A stretch of 64,000 nt of DNA from Deltaproteobacteria bacterium. GTDB taxonomy: Bacteria; Desulfobacterota; Desulfobaccia; Desulfobaccales; Desulfobaccaceae. The notes beneath the pieces are model-generated. The model made no database searches and was not told where the DNA came from. It worked only from the letters and a program-made list of their open reading frames with translations. The stretch is taken from contig JAFDGA010000007.1 of assembly GCA_019309545.1 (NCBI GenBank), forward strand, positions 1 to 64,000, given 5' to 3'. Position 1 is the stretch's first letter, and the number at the start of each line of letters is the position of its first letter. The position numbers and the translations under genes were made by a program. Positions 16,392-29,823 of the stretch are shown here, in pieces.

Positions 16392-17666
16392 TCACTCTTC
16401 TTCAGTCTCGATGATCAGTGAATCAGCAATCAATTCCCAAATGTACTTGACTTCATAATCCAGGTTGAATTTTTTCTTGATGTTTTTCATAATGTTGTCC
16501 CGGCAATTGGAACAGGCGCAGATCACCAGATCGGCTCCCGTAGCGATGATATCTTGAGCCTTGAACCAGCCGTGTTCGGTCCGCACATCCTCATAAGGCC
16601 CGGGCCAGTTGCCGGCTCCGGCCCCGCAGCAATAGGCATCCATCCGGTTATGGGGCATTTCCACGAAATTTTCCATGTCAATGCAATAAGAGAGGATTTC
16701 CCGGGCTTCTTCAAAGCGATCGTCCCCAAAGGTAAGCCGGGCGGCCCGGCCATGCTTGCAAGAGTCATGATAAGTGACAATACGACCCGCATGGACCGAT
16801 TTATCGACTTTAATACGTCCTTCCCTCAGGAACTTCAGGAGCACGTCGAACAGATAGACATAATTGCGGCCGGTTTCCGGGCCGAATTCATGTTTGAAAT
16901 ATTTCTCCAGATTGTAGCGGGTGCCCCAAGAAGAGCCGCCGCAATCGGGCAGAATCATGGTCTTGATGTTGAGATTCTTCATATGTTCCACCCGCCGCCG
17001 GGCGAACTCTTTGCTGGCAGGGAAGTCGCAGGTGAAAATCCCCCAATCCACCGACTCCCAGTTCTTGGAGACCGTCGTCCAACTGGCCTTGGCCGCGTAG
17101 AAGATCTTCCACCACCATTTCATGTCATCGGGTTCGGCATAGACTTCCTTGGAGTTTTCAAAGAACAGATACTCGGCGCCCTCTTTATCAATCGGGGTAA
17201 CAAAGCCGGGGCATTCTTCCTCTGCCAATTCCTCTCCCAGTTCCTCCAGCAACATGAGATAATCTTCTTCCGGAATTCTCATGTTATTACCGGTTTCCAC
17301 GTTGTTGTCCACGCCTTTTTGCAGGACGCCGGGCACCTTGTCGCGGGGCCGCAAGGATTTGGCCCGATACCAGAGGTCGGTGAGATGCACCCCCATGGGA
17401 CAGCCGTAAACACAGCGATAGCAGGCGGAACAAGACCACACCCACTTGGAGTCAATCAGCTCCTGCTCCATGCCCAACAGAATCATGCGAATCGCCTTGC
17501 GGCAGTCCATATTCTGGTCTTTCAAACATTCCATATAGGTCAGGGGGCAACCGCCGGAGCAGGTGCCGCAGGTAAAACAGATATTGGCGTGGGTTTCGGT
17601 CAGCAGATCTGCGAACCGGCTTTCTTTTCTTATCTGCGGTAGAGTATTCAGATCCAGGGCTTCCAT
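16392..17666 (-). CDS. HdrB/GlpC-like (Fe-S) oxidoreductase subunit
   Basis: 424 residues from the ATG at 17666, chosen for AAGGAGAG six bases upstream. Near the N-terminus are two CxxCxxCxxxCP ferredoxin motifs (CFTCGTCSGGCP and CSACYRCVYGCP). The C-terminal part has one good CCG (Cys-rich) domain: DSCKHG, then CCGAGAG, then CACSNC, as in HdrB, where it holds a special [4Fe-4S] cluster for disulfide or thiol chemistry. The first CCG repeat is reduced to DCGGSSWG. The layout resembles HdrD, DsrK and GlpC. It stands alone, with no HdrA, DsrM or membrane partner nearby, so its redox partner is unknown. Confidence 0.82.
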   Translation of the reverse strand: MEALDLNTLPQIRKESRFADLLTETHANICFTCGTCSGGCPLTYMECLKDQNMDCRKAIRMILLGMEQELIDSKWVWSCSACYRCVYGCPMGVHLTDLWYRAKSLRPRDKVPGVLQKGVDNNVETGNNMRIPEEDYLMLLEELGEELAEEECPGFVTPIDKEGAEYLFFENSKEVYAEPDDMKWWWKIFYAAKASWTTVSKNWESVDWGIFTCDFPASKEFARRRVEHMKNLNIKTMILPDCGGSSWGTRYNLEKYFKHEFGPETGRNYVYLFDVLLKFLREGRIKVDKSVHAGRIVTYHDSCKHGRAARLTFGDDRFEEAREILSYCIDMENFVEMPHNRMDAYCCGAGAGNWPGPYEDVRTEHGWFKAQDIIATGADLVICACSNCRDNIMKNIKKKFNLDYEVKYIWELIADSLIIETEEE

Positions 17667-17913
17667 TAATCTCTCCTTAAGGTTTGGCAAAATTGGCCTT
17701 AGGTTTGGGTTGCTCCAAGCAATCTTGATTCAGCGAGCCAGACGATTTTCTGGCTGACATATTGGGTCTGAATGATTAAATCCTCGCCTGTGTATCCAAA
17801 AAAAACTTTATTCACAAAGCTCATTATTACTTGGGAATAGCTCGGCTGTCAAGCCAAATCTGTAAATCTTATTAATTGTTGGGTTGGCCCAGATACACTC
17901 TTACTTTCGGTGG

Positions 17914-18822
17914 TCAAGATTGGCTAGGACCTGACTTTAGTTGAACCAATTGCGGCGGGACCAGGCCCCGCGGGTTTTCTGGGTCATAAACCGCCCGCGC
18001 TCTGGGGCGGATGCGCAAGACTCCGGCTTCGGCCCGACGGATACGCCGCCGGGCAATTTCGCAGTACTCGGGCACCAGTTCGGCTCCCATCGCCCGCCGC
18101 TGATGCATCAGGGCAGCAATGGCAGTAGTCCCCACGCCCATAAACGGGTCCAGCACCCAGTCGCCGGGCTTGGTCAGGGCCAGCACCAGGCGCTCGATCA
18201 ATTCCACCGGAAACTGGCAGGGGTGACTGGTCTTCTCCACGTGATTGGCTTTAACGTTAGGAATGTCCCAGACGTCGCCCGGGTTTTTCCCCAGGGGATG
18301 ACCGGACAACTCCCCCCGCTTGGGGCCTTTGAAATACTTTTTGCGCGGATACTTCTGGGGTACCCGCACCACATCCAGATCAAAAGTGTAATCCTGCCCT
18401 TTGGTGAACCACAGAATGACTTCATAGCGCCCTGAGAAACGTTTGGCCGCGTGCAAACCATGCCCGAAGTGCCAGACGATCCGGTTCCGCAAGTGTAAAC
18501 CGAGGGATTGGAAAATAGGATACAGTACGATGTCCAGGGGAATGATCTCCCCTTGGGCCACGTAATTGCCCACCTGCCAGCAGATGTTGCCGCGCTCCGC
18601 CAGCACCCGGACAGATTCGCTGATTACCTGCCGCTGCTGGGCCAGGTAGTCATCCAGGTCAAGGCGATTTTCATAGGGCTTGCCCAGATTATAGGGCGGC
18701 GAGGTCGCCACCAACTTAATCGCATTATCCGGGATCTGGGCCAGCAGCTTGCGGCAATCACCCTCGAATAGGATAAAGTCGGCCTGGGCATCAAAAATGG
18801 GAGAAATCTTTACTTGGTCCAC
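17914..18822 (-). CDS. Orphan DNA methyltransferase (beta class, SPPY)
   Basis: 302 residues with the catalytic motif IV TSPPYN (40-45) placed before the SAM motif DPFMGVGTT near residue 230, an order found in the beta group of N4-cytosine and N6-adenine methylases. SPPY is commonest in N4-cytosine enzymes. GTG start without a clear ribosome site. No restriction endonuclease or second R-M gene is adjacent, so it may be a solitary regulatory methylase. Recognition sequence is not deducible. The 247 bp between it and the Hdr-like gene show nothing. Confidence 0.85.
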   Translation of the reverse strand: MDQVKISPIFDAQADFILFEGDCRKLLAQIPDNAIKLVATSPPYNLGKPYENRLDLDDYLAQQRQVISESVRVLAERGNICWQVGNYVAQGEIIPLDIVLYPIFQSLGLHLRNRIVWHFGHGLHAAKRFSGRYEVILWFTKGQDYTFDLDVVRVPQKYPRKKYFKGPKRGELSGHPLGKNPGDVWDIPNVKANHVEKTSHPCQFPVELIERLVLALTKPGDWVLDPFMGVGTTAIAALMHQRRAMGAELVPEYCEIARRRIRRAEAGVLRIRPRARAVYDPENPRGLVPPQLVQLKSGPSQS

Positions 18823-18976
18823 TAGTATGGAGACTCAAATCGGCCAGGAATCTTTGGCATTGACATTTCTATATTCTTTTTTCCACCAGTTTTGCTCAAA
18901 TTGAATCTTTATGTCAATTATTATTCCGAATATTTCAAAAGTTAATTTGAGGGGAGGACCGGCGCCAGGTGGGTCA

Positions 18977-20284
18977 TCAGGGATAAATGCGATCCAGCAA
19001 ACGCGGAAAGGGAATGGCCTCTCGGACGTGTTTCAGGCCGCAGAGCCAGGATACCAGCCGTTCGATCCCCAGCCCGAAGCCGCTATGGGGCACGCTGCCG
19101 TAGCGCCGCAGGTCCAGATACCACTCAAAAGGCTGCCGGGGCAATTGATATTCCTGCAGCCGATTGATCAACGTCTCCAGATCATCCTCGCGCTGGGAAC
19201 CGCCGATGATTTCCCCATAACCTTCAGGGGCCAGGATATCGATACACAAGGCCAGGCGGGGATCGGCCGGATCCGCCTTCATATAAAAGGCCTTGCAAGC
19301 CCGCGGGTAACGATGCACCATGACCGGTCGATCATACATTTCCGAAAGCCTGGTTTCGTCGGCGCCGCCCAGATCCTGTCCCCACGGCAGTTGGTGGCCG
19401 GCTTCCTCCAGACGCTGACGGGCCTCGGCATAGCTCAACTGGGGAAATGGGGCTTGCACGGCCCGCAACGGCTCCAGGGGCCGTTCCAGGATCTGGAATT
19501 CGGCCTGGCGGCGGTCTAACACCCGAGATACTAGGTAACCGATGAGCGCTTCGGCTAAGGCCATGATATCATCCAGTTCGGCAAAGGCGACCTCGGTCTC
19601 CAACATCCAGAATTCGGTTAAGTGCCGGCGGGTTTTGGACTTTTCCGCCCGAAAGGTCGGCCCCAAACAATACACTTTCCCCAGCGCCATGGCTGCGGCC
19701 TCCAGATAGAGTTGGCCGCTCTGGGACAGATAAGCCTTGCGCTGATCAAAATAATCGGTCTGAAACAGGGTAGTGGTCCCCTCACAGGCCGCCGGAGTAA
19801 ATATGGGAGTATCAATGAGAACAAATCCCTTATCCGCAAAAAAATCCCGACAGGCCCGGATTACTTCATCCCGGACGCGCAGGATGGCTTGCTGGCGGGG
19901 AGACCGCAGCCACAGATGGCGATGTTCCAGGAGAAAGGCAACCCCGTGTTCCTTGGGGGAAATCGGATACTCAGCAGCAATGTGGAGGGGTTGCAGGCTG
20001 GTCACCTCCAGTTCATAACCTCCGGGGGCGCGGGCTTCGGCCCGGACCTGGCCTTGCACCATCAGTGAGGATTCCTGGGTAAGCAGATCGAACTGCTCGA
20101 ATTCCCCCTCTGGAAGGTGGCCTTTGACCATGACCCCCTGGACGATCCCGGTGCCGTCCCGGATTAACAGGAATCGCACCTTGCCACTGGAACGTTTATT
20201 ATAAAGCCAGCCGCGGATGGTGACCGACTGGCCCTGCCGCTGGGATAAATGTGCGATATAGGCAAAGTTTTCCGGAGTGGTCAT
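18977..20284 (-). CDS. asnS: Asparaginyl-tRNA synthetase
   Basis: 435 residues. N-terminal OB-fold anticodon-binding domain (~17-100) and class II core, with motif 2 [18 protein letters not shown] and motif 3 GFGLGIERL. The signature LTEFWMLE separates it from AspRS. It charges tRNA-Asn directly. It is the last gene of a minus-strand run mfd-surA-asnS, 11 bp after surA. Confidence 0.96.
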   Translation of the reverse strand: MTTPENFAYIAHLSQRQGQSVTIRGWLYNKRSSGKVRFLLIRDGTGIVQGVMVKGHLPEGEFEQFDLLTQESSLMVQGQVRAEARAPGGYELEVTSLQPLHIAAEYPISPKEHGVAFLLEHRHLWLRSPRQQAILRVRDEVIRACRDFFADKGFVLIDTPIFTPAACEGTTTLFQTDYFDQRKAYLSQSGQLYLEAAAMALGKVYCLGPTFRAEKSKTRRHLTEFWMLETEVAFAELDDIMALAEALIGYLVSRVLDRRQAEFQILERPLEPLRAVQAPFPQLSYAEARQRLEEAGHQLPWGQDLGGADETRLSEMYDRPVMVHRYPRACKAFYMKADPADPRLALCIDILAPEGYGEIIGGSQREDDLETLINRLQEYQLPRQPFEWYLDLRRYGSVPHSGFGLGIERLVSWLCGLKHVREAIPFPRLLDRIYP

Positions 20285-20295
20285 GCAGGCCGAAT

Positions 20296-21246
20296 CTAAT
20301 AAAGGATTTTAATGTGAGCCTTGTCGCGCAGGGTTTTGAGCCATTCCGAGAATTTTTTGGCCATCTGCTCTCTTAGCAGAATCCGCTCAATCTCTGGTTT
20401 AACCTCTGCAAAACTTTTGCTTCGGCCCGCGCGGCGATTCACCAGTTTAAACAGATGGAACCCCTGGGGGGATTCGATCGGAGCATACTCACCCGGGCAG
20501 AGGCGCTCAATTAAGGCATAGATATTAGGATCAATATCAGCGCGATCAACATATCCCAGATCGCCGCCATTGGCGGCATTAGGACCTTTGGAATATTGCC
20601 GGGCCAGGCTTTCAAAGGACGCCCCTTGACGGCATTCCTGTAGAATTTTTTCGGCCAGAGCTCGGGTTTCTGCCTTCTGGGTCTCAGTAGCACCAGGCGG
20701 ATATGGTAAGACGATCAACTTTAAATGAACCTGACTGCCTCCCTGGCGGTAAACGTTATCGTAATATTCCCTGATTTTATCCTCACTGACCCTAACCTTA
20801 CCCTTAACCGTATACTGGATGAGGCGTTCTTGTTGCATCTGTTCAGTAATCTGCTGGCGCAACTGGTCCAGGGTCATCCCCTCCTTGGCCAGAGCCTGCG
20901 CCAGAGCTTCATCATCAGGAAGGTTATTCTTTTTTTTGATTGCCTCTAAAGCCTGAGCTACTTCATTATCCGGAATGGTAATGCCCAAACGGTTGGCCTC
21001 CTCCTTGGCCAGTTTGCGATCAATCAGGACATCCAGCATCTGGCGCCGGGTAGCCTCATTATCCTGGATGCGACCCCCGGTCTGAGGGTTGGACCGCATG
21101 AATTTAATACTCTGCTCCACATCGGAGAGGGTAATAATCTCACCGTTGACCTGGGCCACGATGCGGTCGACGATCTCGGCCGGGGCCGGACCAACCAAAG
21201 CCAGAAATAAAACCAACAGGATTATAAATCGGCTCGATATCTTCAT
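20296..21246 (-). CDS. surA: Periplasmic SurA-like peptidyl-prolyl isomerase
   Basis: 316 residues. A Sec signal peptide (1-23), a SurA N-terminal domain ([16 protein letters not shown], to ~150) and one parvulin domain (~165-265, motif [11 protein letters not shown]...GGDLGYV). E. coli SurA has two parvulin domains; one is usual in this phylum. It is a chaperone for outer membrane proteins such as the porin at the start of the window. It starts 6 bp after mfd ends, in the same operon. Confidence 0.92.
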   Translation of the reverse strand: MKISSRFIILLVLFLALVGPAPAEIVDRIVAQVNGEIITLSDVEQSIKFMRSNPQTGGRIQDNEATRRQMLDVLIDRKLAKEEANRLGITIPDNEVAQALEAIKKKNNLPDDEALAQALAKEGMTLDQLRQQITEQMQQERLIQYTVKGKVRVSEDKIREYYDNVYRQGGSQVHLKLIVLPYPPGATETQKAETRALAEKILQECRQGASFESLARQYSKGPNAANGGDLGYVDRADIDPNIYALIERLCPGEYAPIESPQGFHLFKLVNRRAGRSKSFAEVKPEIERILLREQMAKKFSEWLKTLRDKAHIKILY

Positions 21247-21251
21247 ACCGT

Positions 21252-24788
<3,537 letters not shown>

Positions 24789-24871
24789 GTTTCTTAATAA
24801 GGTGAGCCTGTACTAGTATTAAAGATAACCTGCCCGTGGCAATAAAGCAAATTAGGAGGTGAATAGACCTA

Positions 24872-25030
24872 ATGGCCGATAATTTACGATTTCGGCTGCG
24901 AACTCTTCCGGAAAATCCGGATGACCTTGATTTATCCGCCTTAATATCGGACTCAACTAAATTAATTTTGAAGATATTAAAAAGACAGATTGACTTGCCT
25001 AAATGCCCCGGGCTGAGTAAAATAGGATAG
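24872..25030 (+). CDS. Candidate 52-residue protein upstream of epimerase
   Basis: A short open frame whose ATG follows AGGAGGT at 24854-24860, a spacing of 11 bases, a little long. The product begins MADNLRFRLRTLPEN, is amphipathic and basic at the end, with no known motif. It ends 20 bp before the epimerase gene, so it could be a leader or small protein of the same transcript. Support is only the ribosome site and position; it could be chance. Confidence 0.35.
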   Translation: MADNLRFRLRTLPENPDDLDLSALISDSTKLILKILKRQIDLPKCPGLSKIG

Positions 25031-25050
25031 CTTCTAAAGGAGGAAATAAG

Positions 25051-25461
25051 ATGAAGATAACCCGGATTGATCATCTTGGCATCGCCGTTAAGGATCTGGA
25101 GCCAGTAAAAAAACTTTATGGCGATAATCTCAACCTCACTTGCCATCATGAGGAAGTGGTCGAATCTCAGAAGGTCAAAGTCTGTTTCTTTAAGGTCGGA
25201 GAAACCAATCTGGAACTGCTGCTGGCCACCAGTCCCGACAGTCCGGTGGCCAAATTCATCGACAAAAATGGGGAAGGCATCCATCATATCGCCTTAGAGG
25301 TCGAGGACATCGTTGCCGCAGTGGAAGAACTCAAGGCCGCCGGGGTCCGGATGGTCGATGAGCAACCTCGGGAAGGGGCCCACGGCGCCAAAGTCGCCTT
25401 TATCCATCCCAAATCCACCCACGGAGTCCTAATCGAACTGTGCCAGCATATTCATAAATAA
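25051..25461 (+). CDS. mce: Methylmalonyl-CoA epimerase
   Basis: 136 residues, vicinal oxygen chelate fold. Metal ligands are visible: His8 in RIDHLGIAV, the mid-chain HHIALEV His and the C-terminal Glu in GVLIELCQ. It interconverts (S)- and (R)-methylmalonyl-CoA, linking the biotin-dependent carboxylase/decarboxylase to the B12 mutase encoded at 26.9-29.1 kb. AAGGAGG precedes the ATG. The next gene follows after 19 bp. Confidence 0.95.
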   Translation: MKITRIDHLGIAVKDLEPVKKLYGDNLNLTCHHEEVVESQKVKVCFFKVGETNLELLLATSPDSPVAKFIDKNGEGIHHIALEVEDIVAAVEELKAAGVRMVDEQPREGAHGAKVAFIHPKSTHGVLIELCQHIHK

Positions 25462-25480
25462 GCGATAGAGGCCAGGGGAG

Positions 25481-26272
25481 ATGGTGCCTGATTCGCTCAA
25501 AGACCAGGTCCAGGTCAGCGTCCCGTTTTCGTTGCTGGTAAAATACTATCTCCCCACCTTTCTCCAGAGGCGTCTCAATCCCGAAATCAGCATTGATGCG
25601 GACAGCCTGGAGCAGTGTTCTCAAGCCGATTTTGCCCAGGTGGCCCGGCAATTTCAGGAAGCTGGGCTGATCATCACCCTCCATGCCCCCTTTCAGGACC
25701 TGTGGCCGGGAGCACTGGATGGATTGATACGATCCGCTAGCCGGACCCGGCTCAAGGAGGCCTTGGCCCTGCTGGAGATCTTTCAACCCTCCAGCATTGT
25801 CTGCCACCTGGCCTATGATGACAACTATTACCATCACTGCCAGGACCTGTGGCTGGACCATAGCCTGGCCACCTGGGGAGAGATGGCTGCCTTGGCGGCC
25901 GAGTATAATACTCGGCTGATGCTGGAGAATGTTCGGGAGCCGCATCCCCACCTGTTGCTGTCCTTATTCTCTCGGCTTACCGCCTCCAACGTGGGATTTT
26001 GTTTGGACGTCGGCCACCTGCAAGCCTTTGCCGGCGGCCGTTTTCAGGATTGGCTGGAGGTTCTCTGGCCTTATGTTGAAGAACTGCATCTCCATGATAA
26101 TCATGGTCAGGCCGATGAACATCTGGCCCTGGGGGCCGGGATCGTCCCCTTTGCCTTGATTCTCAACTTCCTGGCGGCAAAAGGCCGACGGCCGCTGATC
26201 ACCCTGGAACCGCACCAGGAAGAGAGCCTGGAACCTTCTCTAGCTTATCTGGCCGACATCTGGCCCTGGTGA
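25481..26272 (+). CDS. Sugar phosphate isomerase/epimerase-like TIM barrel
   Basis: 263 residues of the xylose-isomerase-like/AP-endonuclease-2 superfamily. Motifs include LMLENV (metal-binding Glu), GFCLDVGHL and ELHLHDNHG. AGGGGAG abuts the ATG at 25481, so the GTG at 25484 may be used instead. It is likely co-transcribed with the epimerase. The substrate cannot be told from sequence; members act on sugars or inositols, and some are nucleases. Confidence 0.8.
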   Translation: MVPDSLKDQVQVSVPFSLLVKYYLPTFLQRRLNPEISIDADSLEQCSQADFAQVARQFQEAGLIITLHAPFQDLWPGALDGLIRSASRTRLKEALALLEIFQPSSIVCHLAYDDNYYHHCQDLWLDHSLATWGEMAALAAEYNTRLMLENVREPHPHLLLSLFSRLTASNVGFCLDVGHLQAFAGGRFQDWLEVLWPYVEELHLHDNHGQADEHLALGAGIVPFALILNFLAAKGRRPLITLEPHQEESLEPSLAYLADIWPW

Positions 26273-26412
26273 GATTATCTGTTTTCGGTTTCCTGGAGAA
26301 TATTGTGGAGATTATTTATAAGTTGGTATCATTAGTTTTTCTTCTGAAACCAAAACTGGTATTAAACCTCTGAGTCCCGGTTCCGCCGGTGCCTTTCTGG
26401 CCGGGCAAATTC

Positions 26413-26440
26413 TTGACATCGATATTTCCTGTGATAAGAT
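26413..26440 (+). promoter_or_regulatory. Sigma-70-type promoter of tRNA-Arg
   Basis: A perfect -35 box TTGACA (26413-26418), a 16-base spacer and TAAGAT (26435-26440, four of six consensus bases). The expected start is about 26447, three bases before the mature tRNA. No other gene lies between. Confidence 0.75.
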
Positions 26441-26449
26441 AAAGTTTGT

Positions 26450-26526
26450 GGGCGATTAGCTCAGGTGGATAGAGCGTTGGTCTCCGGAACCAAAGGCCGG
26501 GTGTTCGAGTCACCCATCGCCCACCA
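26450..26526 (+). tRNA. tRNA-Arg (anticodon CCG)
   Basis: Acceptor GGGCGAT pairs with ATCGCCC; D arm AGCTCAGGTGGATAGAGC; anticodon stem TTGGT/ACCAA with loop CTCCGGA giving CCG; T arm GGGTGTTCGAGTCACCC; CCA encoded. It decodes CGG, a common Arg codon in these genes. Confidence 0.96.
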
Positions 26527-26697
26527 AAGAAATCAAGGGGTTAGCTGACATGCTGCCTCTTTTATTGCCTTGGTGTCCATGCCTCAGATTTTCTCCACCA
26601 CCAGGGTCTTTAATTCCACTTTGCTCACTGGGTTATAGCGCTTTAATACTCAACTTGATAAAGCCGCTCTTAAGGTCCACCTGGTCCCAAGTACCGT

Positions 26698-26726
26698 TTA
26701 ATACCAAGTTGCGATCAAAGAGCTAA
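26698..26726 (+). repeat. Dispersed 29-bp repeat, copy 2, in a hairpin element
   Basis: Identical to 3919-3947. Here it lies inside a small inverted-repeat element: TTTAATACCA (26697-26706) and TGGTATTAAA (26729-26738) are perfect 10-bp arms around a 22-base loop. TGGTATTAAA occurs again at 26357-26366, on the other side of the tRNA-Arg. A GC hairpin CCTGGC/GCCAGG follows at 26796-26810. No gene is visible in 26527-26907. Confidence 0.75.
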
Positions 26727-26907
26727 AATGGTATTAAAATTATTATGTTATCAGGAAGATTGCAAAGTTTACGGGTAATTGGGGCCGTGGGGCGGCCTGG
26801 CACGGCCAGGATTGCCAAAAAGCCTTGCCTTGCTCCTGTCCATGCCAGGCCCGATCAATCGAGCAGTAAAGATAAAGAAACGTTGTGGCAGCGAGGGTTA
26901 ATCAGCC

Positions 26908-27312
26908 TTATTTTCTCTTGACATTTTCCCGGATAAAATTAACGATGTCGGTGGTTTTGGCGCCCGGACCGAAGATTTCGGCAATGCCCGCGGCCTTGAG
27001 GGCGGGGATATCCTCTTCCGGAATGATGCCGCCACCCAGGACCAGAATATCGTCAATGCCCTTGCTTTTCAAGATTTCAGTGACCCGGGGAAACAGATAA
27101 TCATGAGCCCCGGACAGGCAGCTCATGGCGATGACGTCGGCATCCTCCTGGATGGCGGCGCTGACGATCTGCTCCGGGGTCTGTCGCAGCCCGGTATAAA
27201 TTACTTCCATCCCGGCATCCCGCAGGGCGGCACAGATTACCTTAATGCCCCGATCATGGCCATCCAGGCCCGGCTTGGTGGTCAGCACCCGGATCTTTTT
27301 CTCTACCGGCAT
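26908..27312 (-). CDS. Methylmalonyl-CoA mutase, B12-binding subunit
   Basis: 134 residues forming a complete cobalamin-binding domain: DGHDRG (17-22) with His19 as the lower axial ligand, then the usual SCLSGAH and VLGGGIIP motifs. In this lineage the mutase is split, and this subunit pairs with the catalytic subunit encoded 77 bp upstream on the same strand. Together they interconvert methylmalonyl-CoA and succinyl-CoA. AAGGAG precedes the ATG. Confidence 0.94.
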   Translation of the reverse strand: MPVEKKIRVLTTKPGLDGHDRGIKVICAALRDAGMEVIYTGLRQTPEQIVSAAIQEDADVIAMSCLSGAHDYLFPRVTEILKSKGIDDILVLGGGIIPEEDIPALKAAGIAEIFGPGAKTTDIVNFIRENVKRK

Positions 27313-27389
27313 GATTTTCTCCTTATTCTCTGAGTTTCATATAGCTCAGGTTGTAAAATAAGATTGATTGAGCTGAGATGTCGCTGGAC

Positions 27390-29066
27390 TCAGACAATCG
27401 GAGCAGCTTCATATTCTCCAAAAACCTCGCGCAAGACATTGCAAATCTCTCCTAAAGTGGCCAGAGATTTGACCGCCTGGAGGATGGGGGGCATGAGATT
27501 GGCCTCGGTCTGAGCCGCCTGCTTAACTTCCTGCAGGGCCTTAGTTACTGCCGCGGCATCCCGCTGGGATTTTAAAGTACTCAACCGGGCAATCTGTTTT
27601 TCCCGCACAGTGGGGTCCACCCGCAGCAGTTCCTTGGGCCGTTCCTCGGCCACCTGATACTTGTTGAGGCCGACAATAATTCGCTCCCCGGATTCGATCT
27701 CTTTCTGATAGCGGTAGGCGCTTTCCTGAATCTCTTTCTGAATATAGCCCTTTTCAATGGCCGCCACCGGGCCGCCCATTTTTTCAATGGTGTCGATGTA
27801 TTCCTGGGCCTTGGCCTCGATTTCGTCGGTAAGTTTTTCCACATAATAGGAACCGGCCAGGGGATCAACCGTATCGGTGACTCCGGTTTCATGGGCGATC
27901 AATTGCTGGGTGCGCAGCGCCACCTGGACGGCCAGCTCGGAAGGCAAAGCCAGAGCCTCATCCATGGAATTGGTATGCAGAGACTGGGTGCCGCCCAAAA
28001 CCGCGCTCATCGCCTGAAAGGCGACCCGGACAATGTTATTTAACGGCTGCTGTGCGGTCAGGGTGCAGCCCGCGGTCTGGGTATGGAACCGCAACATCAG
28101 CGAGCGGGGATTTTTGGCGCCAAAGCGCTCTTTCATAACCCGGGCCCAGAGACGCCGGGCCGCCCGGAACTTGGCCGCCTCCTCAAAAAAATCATTATGG
28201 GAGTTGAAGAAAAAGGACAGGCGGGGGCCGAACACATCCACATCCAACCCGGCCTGGATGGCGGCCTCGACATAGGCAAAGCCGTTGGCCAGGGTGAAGG
28301 CAACTTCCTGGACCGCGGTTGACCCGGCCTCGCGGATATGATAGCCGCTGATGCTGATACTGTTCCACTGGGGCACTTCCTGGGAACAATAGGCAAAGAT
28401 ATCGGTGATGATGCGCATCGACGGCCGGGGCGGAAAGATATAGGTGCCCCGCGAGGGATATTCCTTCAAGATGTCGTTCTGAATGGTGCCCCGCAGTTGA
28501 TCAAAAGGGATGCCCTGGTTCTCGGCCAGGGCCAGATACATGGCCATGAGGATGGCCGCCGGTGAATTGATGGTCATCGAGGTGCTGACCTTGTCTAGGG
28601 GGATACCCTGGAACAGGGTCTCCATATCCCAGAGGGAATCAATGGCCACCCCGACCTTGCCGACCTCTCCCTGGGCCAACTCGTGGTCCGAGTCATAGCC
28701 GATCTGAGTAGGCAGATCAAAGGCCACCGACAGCCCGGTCTGTCCGGCCTGCAGTAAATAATGATAGCGCTGGTTGGTCTCCTCCGCCGAGCCAAACCCG
28801 GCATACTGGCGCATGGTCCAGAAGCGGCCCCGATAGGCCGTCGGCTGCACCGCCCGGGTATAGGGATATTGCCCCGGCATCCCCAGCTTCTCCAGATAAT
28901 CATAATCCTCCAGGTCTAGCGGCGTATAGACCCGTTCCACCGGAATGCCCGAGGTATTGACAAACTCGGGTCTGCGCTCCGGCATCTTCTTCAGAGTCTT
29001 CTCCACCGCCTCCTGATATTTCTCCAGGGCGGCGCGGAGCTGCTCCAATTTCTGTTTATCAAACAT
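27390..29066 (-). CDS. Methylmalonyl-CoA mutase, catalytic (alpha/N-terminal) subunit
   Basis: 558 residues from the ATG at 29066, which has GGGAGG upstream; the longer frame to 29105 lacks support. It holds the TIM-barrel substrate domain only (motifs [37 protein letters not shown]) and lacks the B12 domain, which is the separate gene at 26908. Length equals the family norm for split mutases. It needs adenosylcobalamin, made by the cob genes at 6.8-13.5 kb. The GTPase chaperone MeaB/ArgK is not in the window. Confidence 0.95.
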   Translation of the reverse strand: MFDKQKLEQLRAALEKYQEAVEKTLKKMPERRPEFVNTSGIPVERVYTPLDLEDYDYLEKLGMPGQYPYTRAVQPTAYRGRFWTMRQYAGFGSAEETNQRYHYLLQAGQTGLSVAFDLPTQIGYDSDHELAQGEVGKVGVAIDSLWDMETLFQGIPLDKVSTSMTINSPAAILMAMYLALAENQGIPFDQLRGTIQNDILKEYPSRGTYIFPPRPSMRIITDIFAYCSQEVPQWNSISISGYHIREAGSTAVQEVAFTLANGFAYVEAAIQAGLDVDVFGPRLSFFFNSHNDFFEEAAKFRAARRLWARVMKERFGAKNPRSLMLRFHTQTAGCTLTAQQPLNNIVRVAFQAMSAVLGGTQSLHTNSMDEALALPSELAVQVALRTQQLIAHETGVTDTVDPLAGSYYVEKLTDEIEAKAQEYIDTIEKMGGPVAAIEKGYIQKEIQESAYRYQKEIESGERIIVGLNKYQVAEERPKELLRVDPTVREKQIARLSTLKSQRDAAAVTKALQEVKQAAQTEANLMPPILQAVKSLATLGEICNVLREVFGEYEAAPIV

Positions 29067-29169
29067 CGGCTTTCCTCCCTCTCCCGGATGAGTGGCGCAA
29101 CTCATCCTGGTAAGTTACATATGCTAAATATGGATGGTTGAAAGTAGAAAGTAATTGTGCACTGACCAC

Positions 29170-29720
29170 CTAAAAATCATTCTCCAAAGATTTATTCCTA
29201 AGGACTACTTTATAGTCTCCTGTCTCCGTATCAAGTTGCAATATTTCCACATAGTTACCCGAGTCGTTTGCTACCGCCTCGAAAAGACCTATAATATACC
29301 CAAGCTCAATGTATTAGAGGGCCTTGTCCCTGGTTCGATCCGAAATGACTGGTAACCTTGAAAGACCGCCGGCTTCTCCAAAGGTAGGCGAGAATACGTA
29401 ACTGTGTCCAACTGGGTTGGAAATCCACTGAATAGATCGGATTTGATGGTTAGGCGTTCAAAATCATAAAGTTGATCAATATTGTGCCAGTTTAGATGAT
29501 TTACAGGTTCACCCCTCCAGGGAAAGGCAGTGGCCGGTATGGATCTCTTAACAACATCGATCGTGAGTTTCTTAGCCTCTAGCAGCTTGCGTATCGAATA
29601 GAAGCCGATCATCATATTCTGCTCCAGTTTCGCAAGGAACCGATCCGGCCAGCGCCGCTGATTGACTCTTTTCCTCAAGGCAGCGCCCTGCCTCACAAGT
29701 TCCCTCTTCCAGTAGGACAA
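29170..29720 (-). pseudogene. Decayed conserved hypothetical gene
   Basis: The first ~90 codons from 29720 read well (YWKRELVRQG, LEQNMMIGFYSIRKLLEAKK, HLNWHNIDQLYD). Near 29430 the sensible reading moves to another frame, which continues as GHSYVFSPTFGEAGGL, VISDRTRDKAL, an in-frame TAA, then YIELGYIIGLFEAV and ETGDYKVVLRN up to a stop at 29170. So at least one frameshift and one nonsense codon break a gene of about 180 codons. The type of protein is a small accessory-genome hypothetical with no known function. It lies between the mutase gene and the decarboxylase operon. Confidence 0.7.
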
Positions 29721-29749
29721 TTACCAGATCATATCTTCAGCCCGGTAGG

Positions 29750-29766
29750 GTGGGCACTGCCCACCT
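29750..29766. repeat. GGTGGGC...GCCCACC palindrome
   Basis: Seven-base perfect arms GGTGGGC and GCCCACC around a three-base centre, within GTAGGGTGGGCACTGCCCACC. Sequences of this look recur as dispersed intergenic repeats in many bacteria; only one copy was noticed here. Confidence 0.4.
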
Positions 29767-29823
29767 TATGGAGCGCATTCCTCATTTGAATAAACCTGTG
29801 GTGGTGATGCCTTCCTACGCTTG

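Noticed and set aside
16554-17642. Long plus-strand open frame (362 codons)
   Set aside because: Lies fully antisense to the Hdr-like gene, whose Cys motifs are clear; composition is a mirror of that gene and no ribosome site or motif supports it.
18911-19519. Plus-strand open frame of about 200 codons
   Set aside because: Antisense to asnS, no motif or plausible start site.
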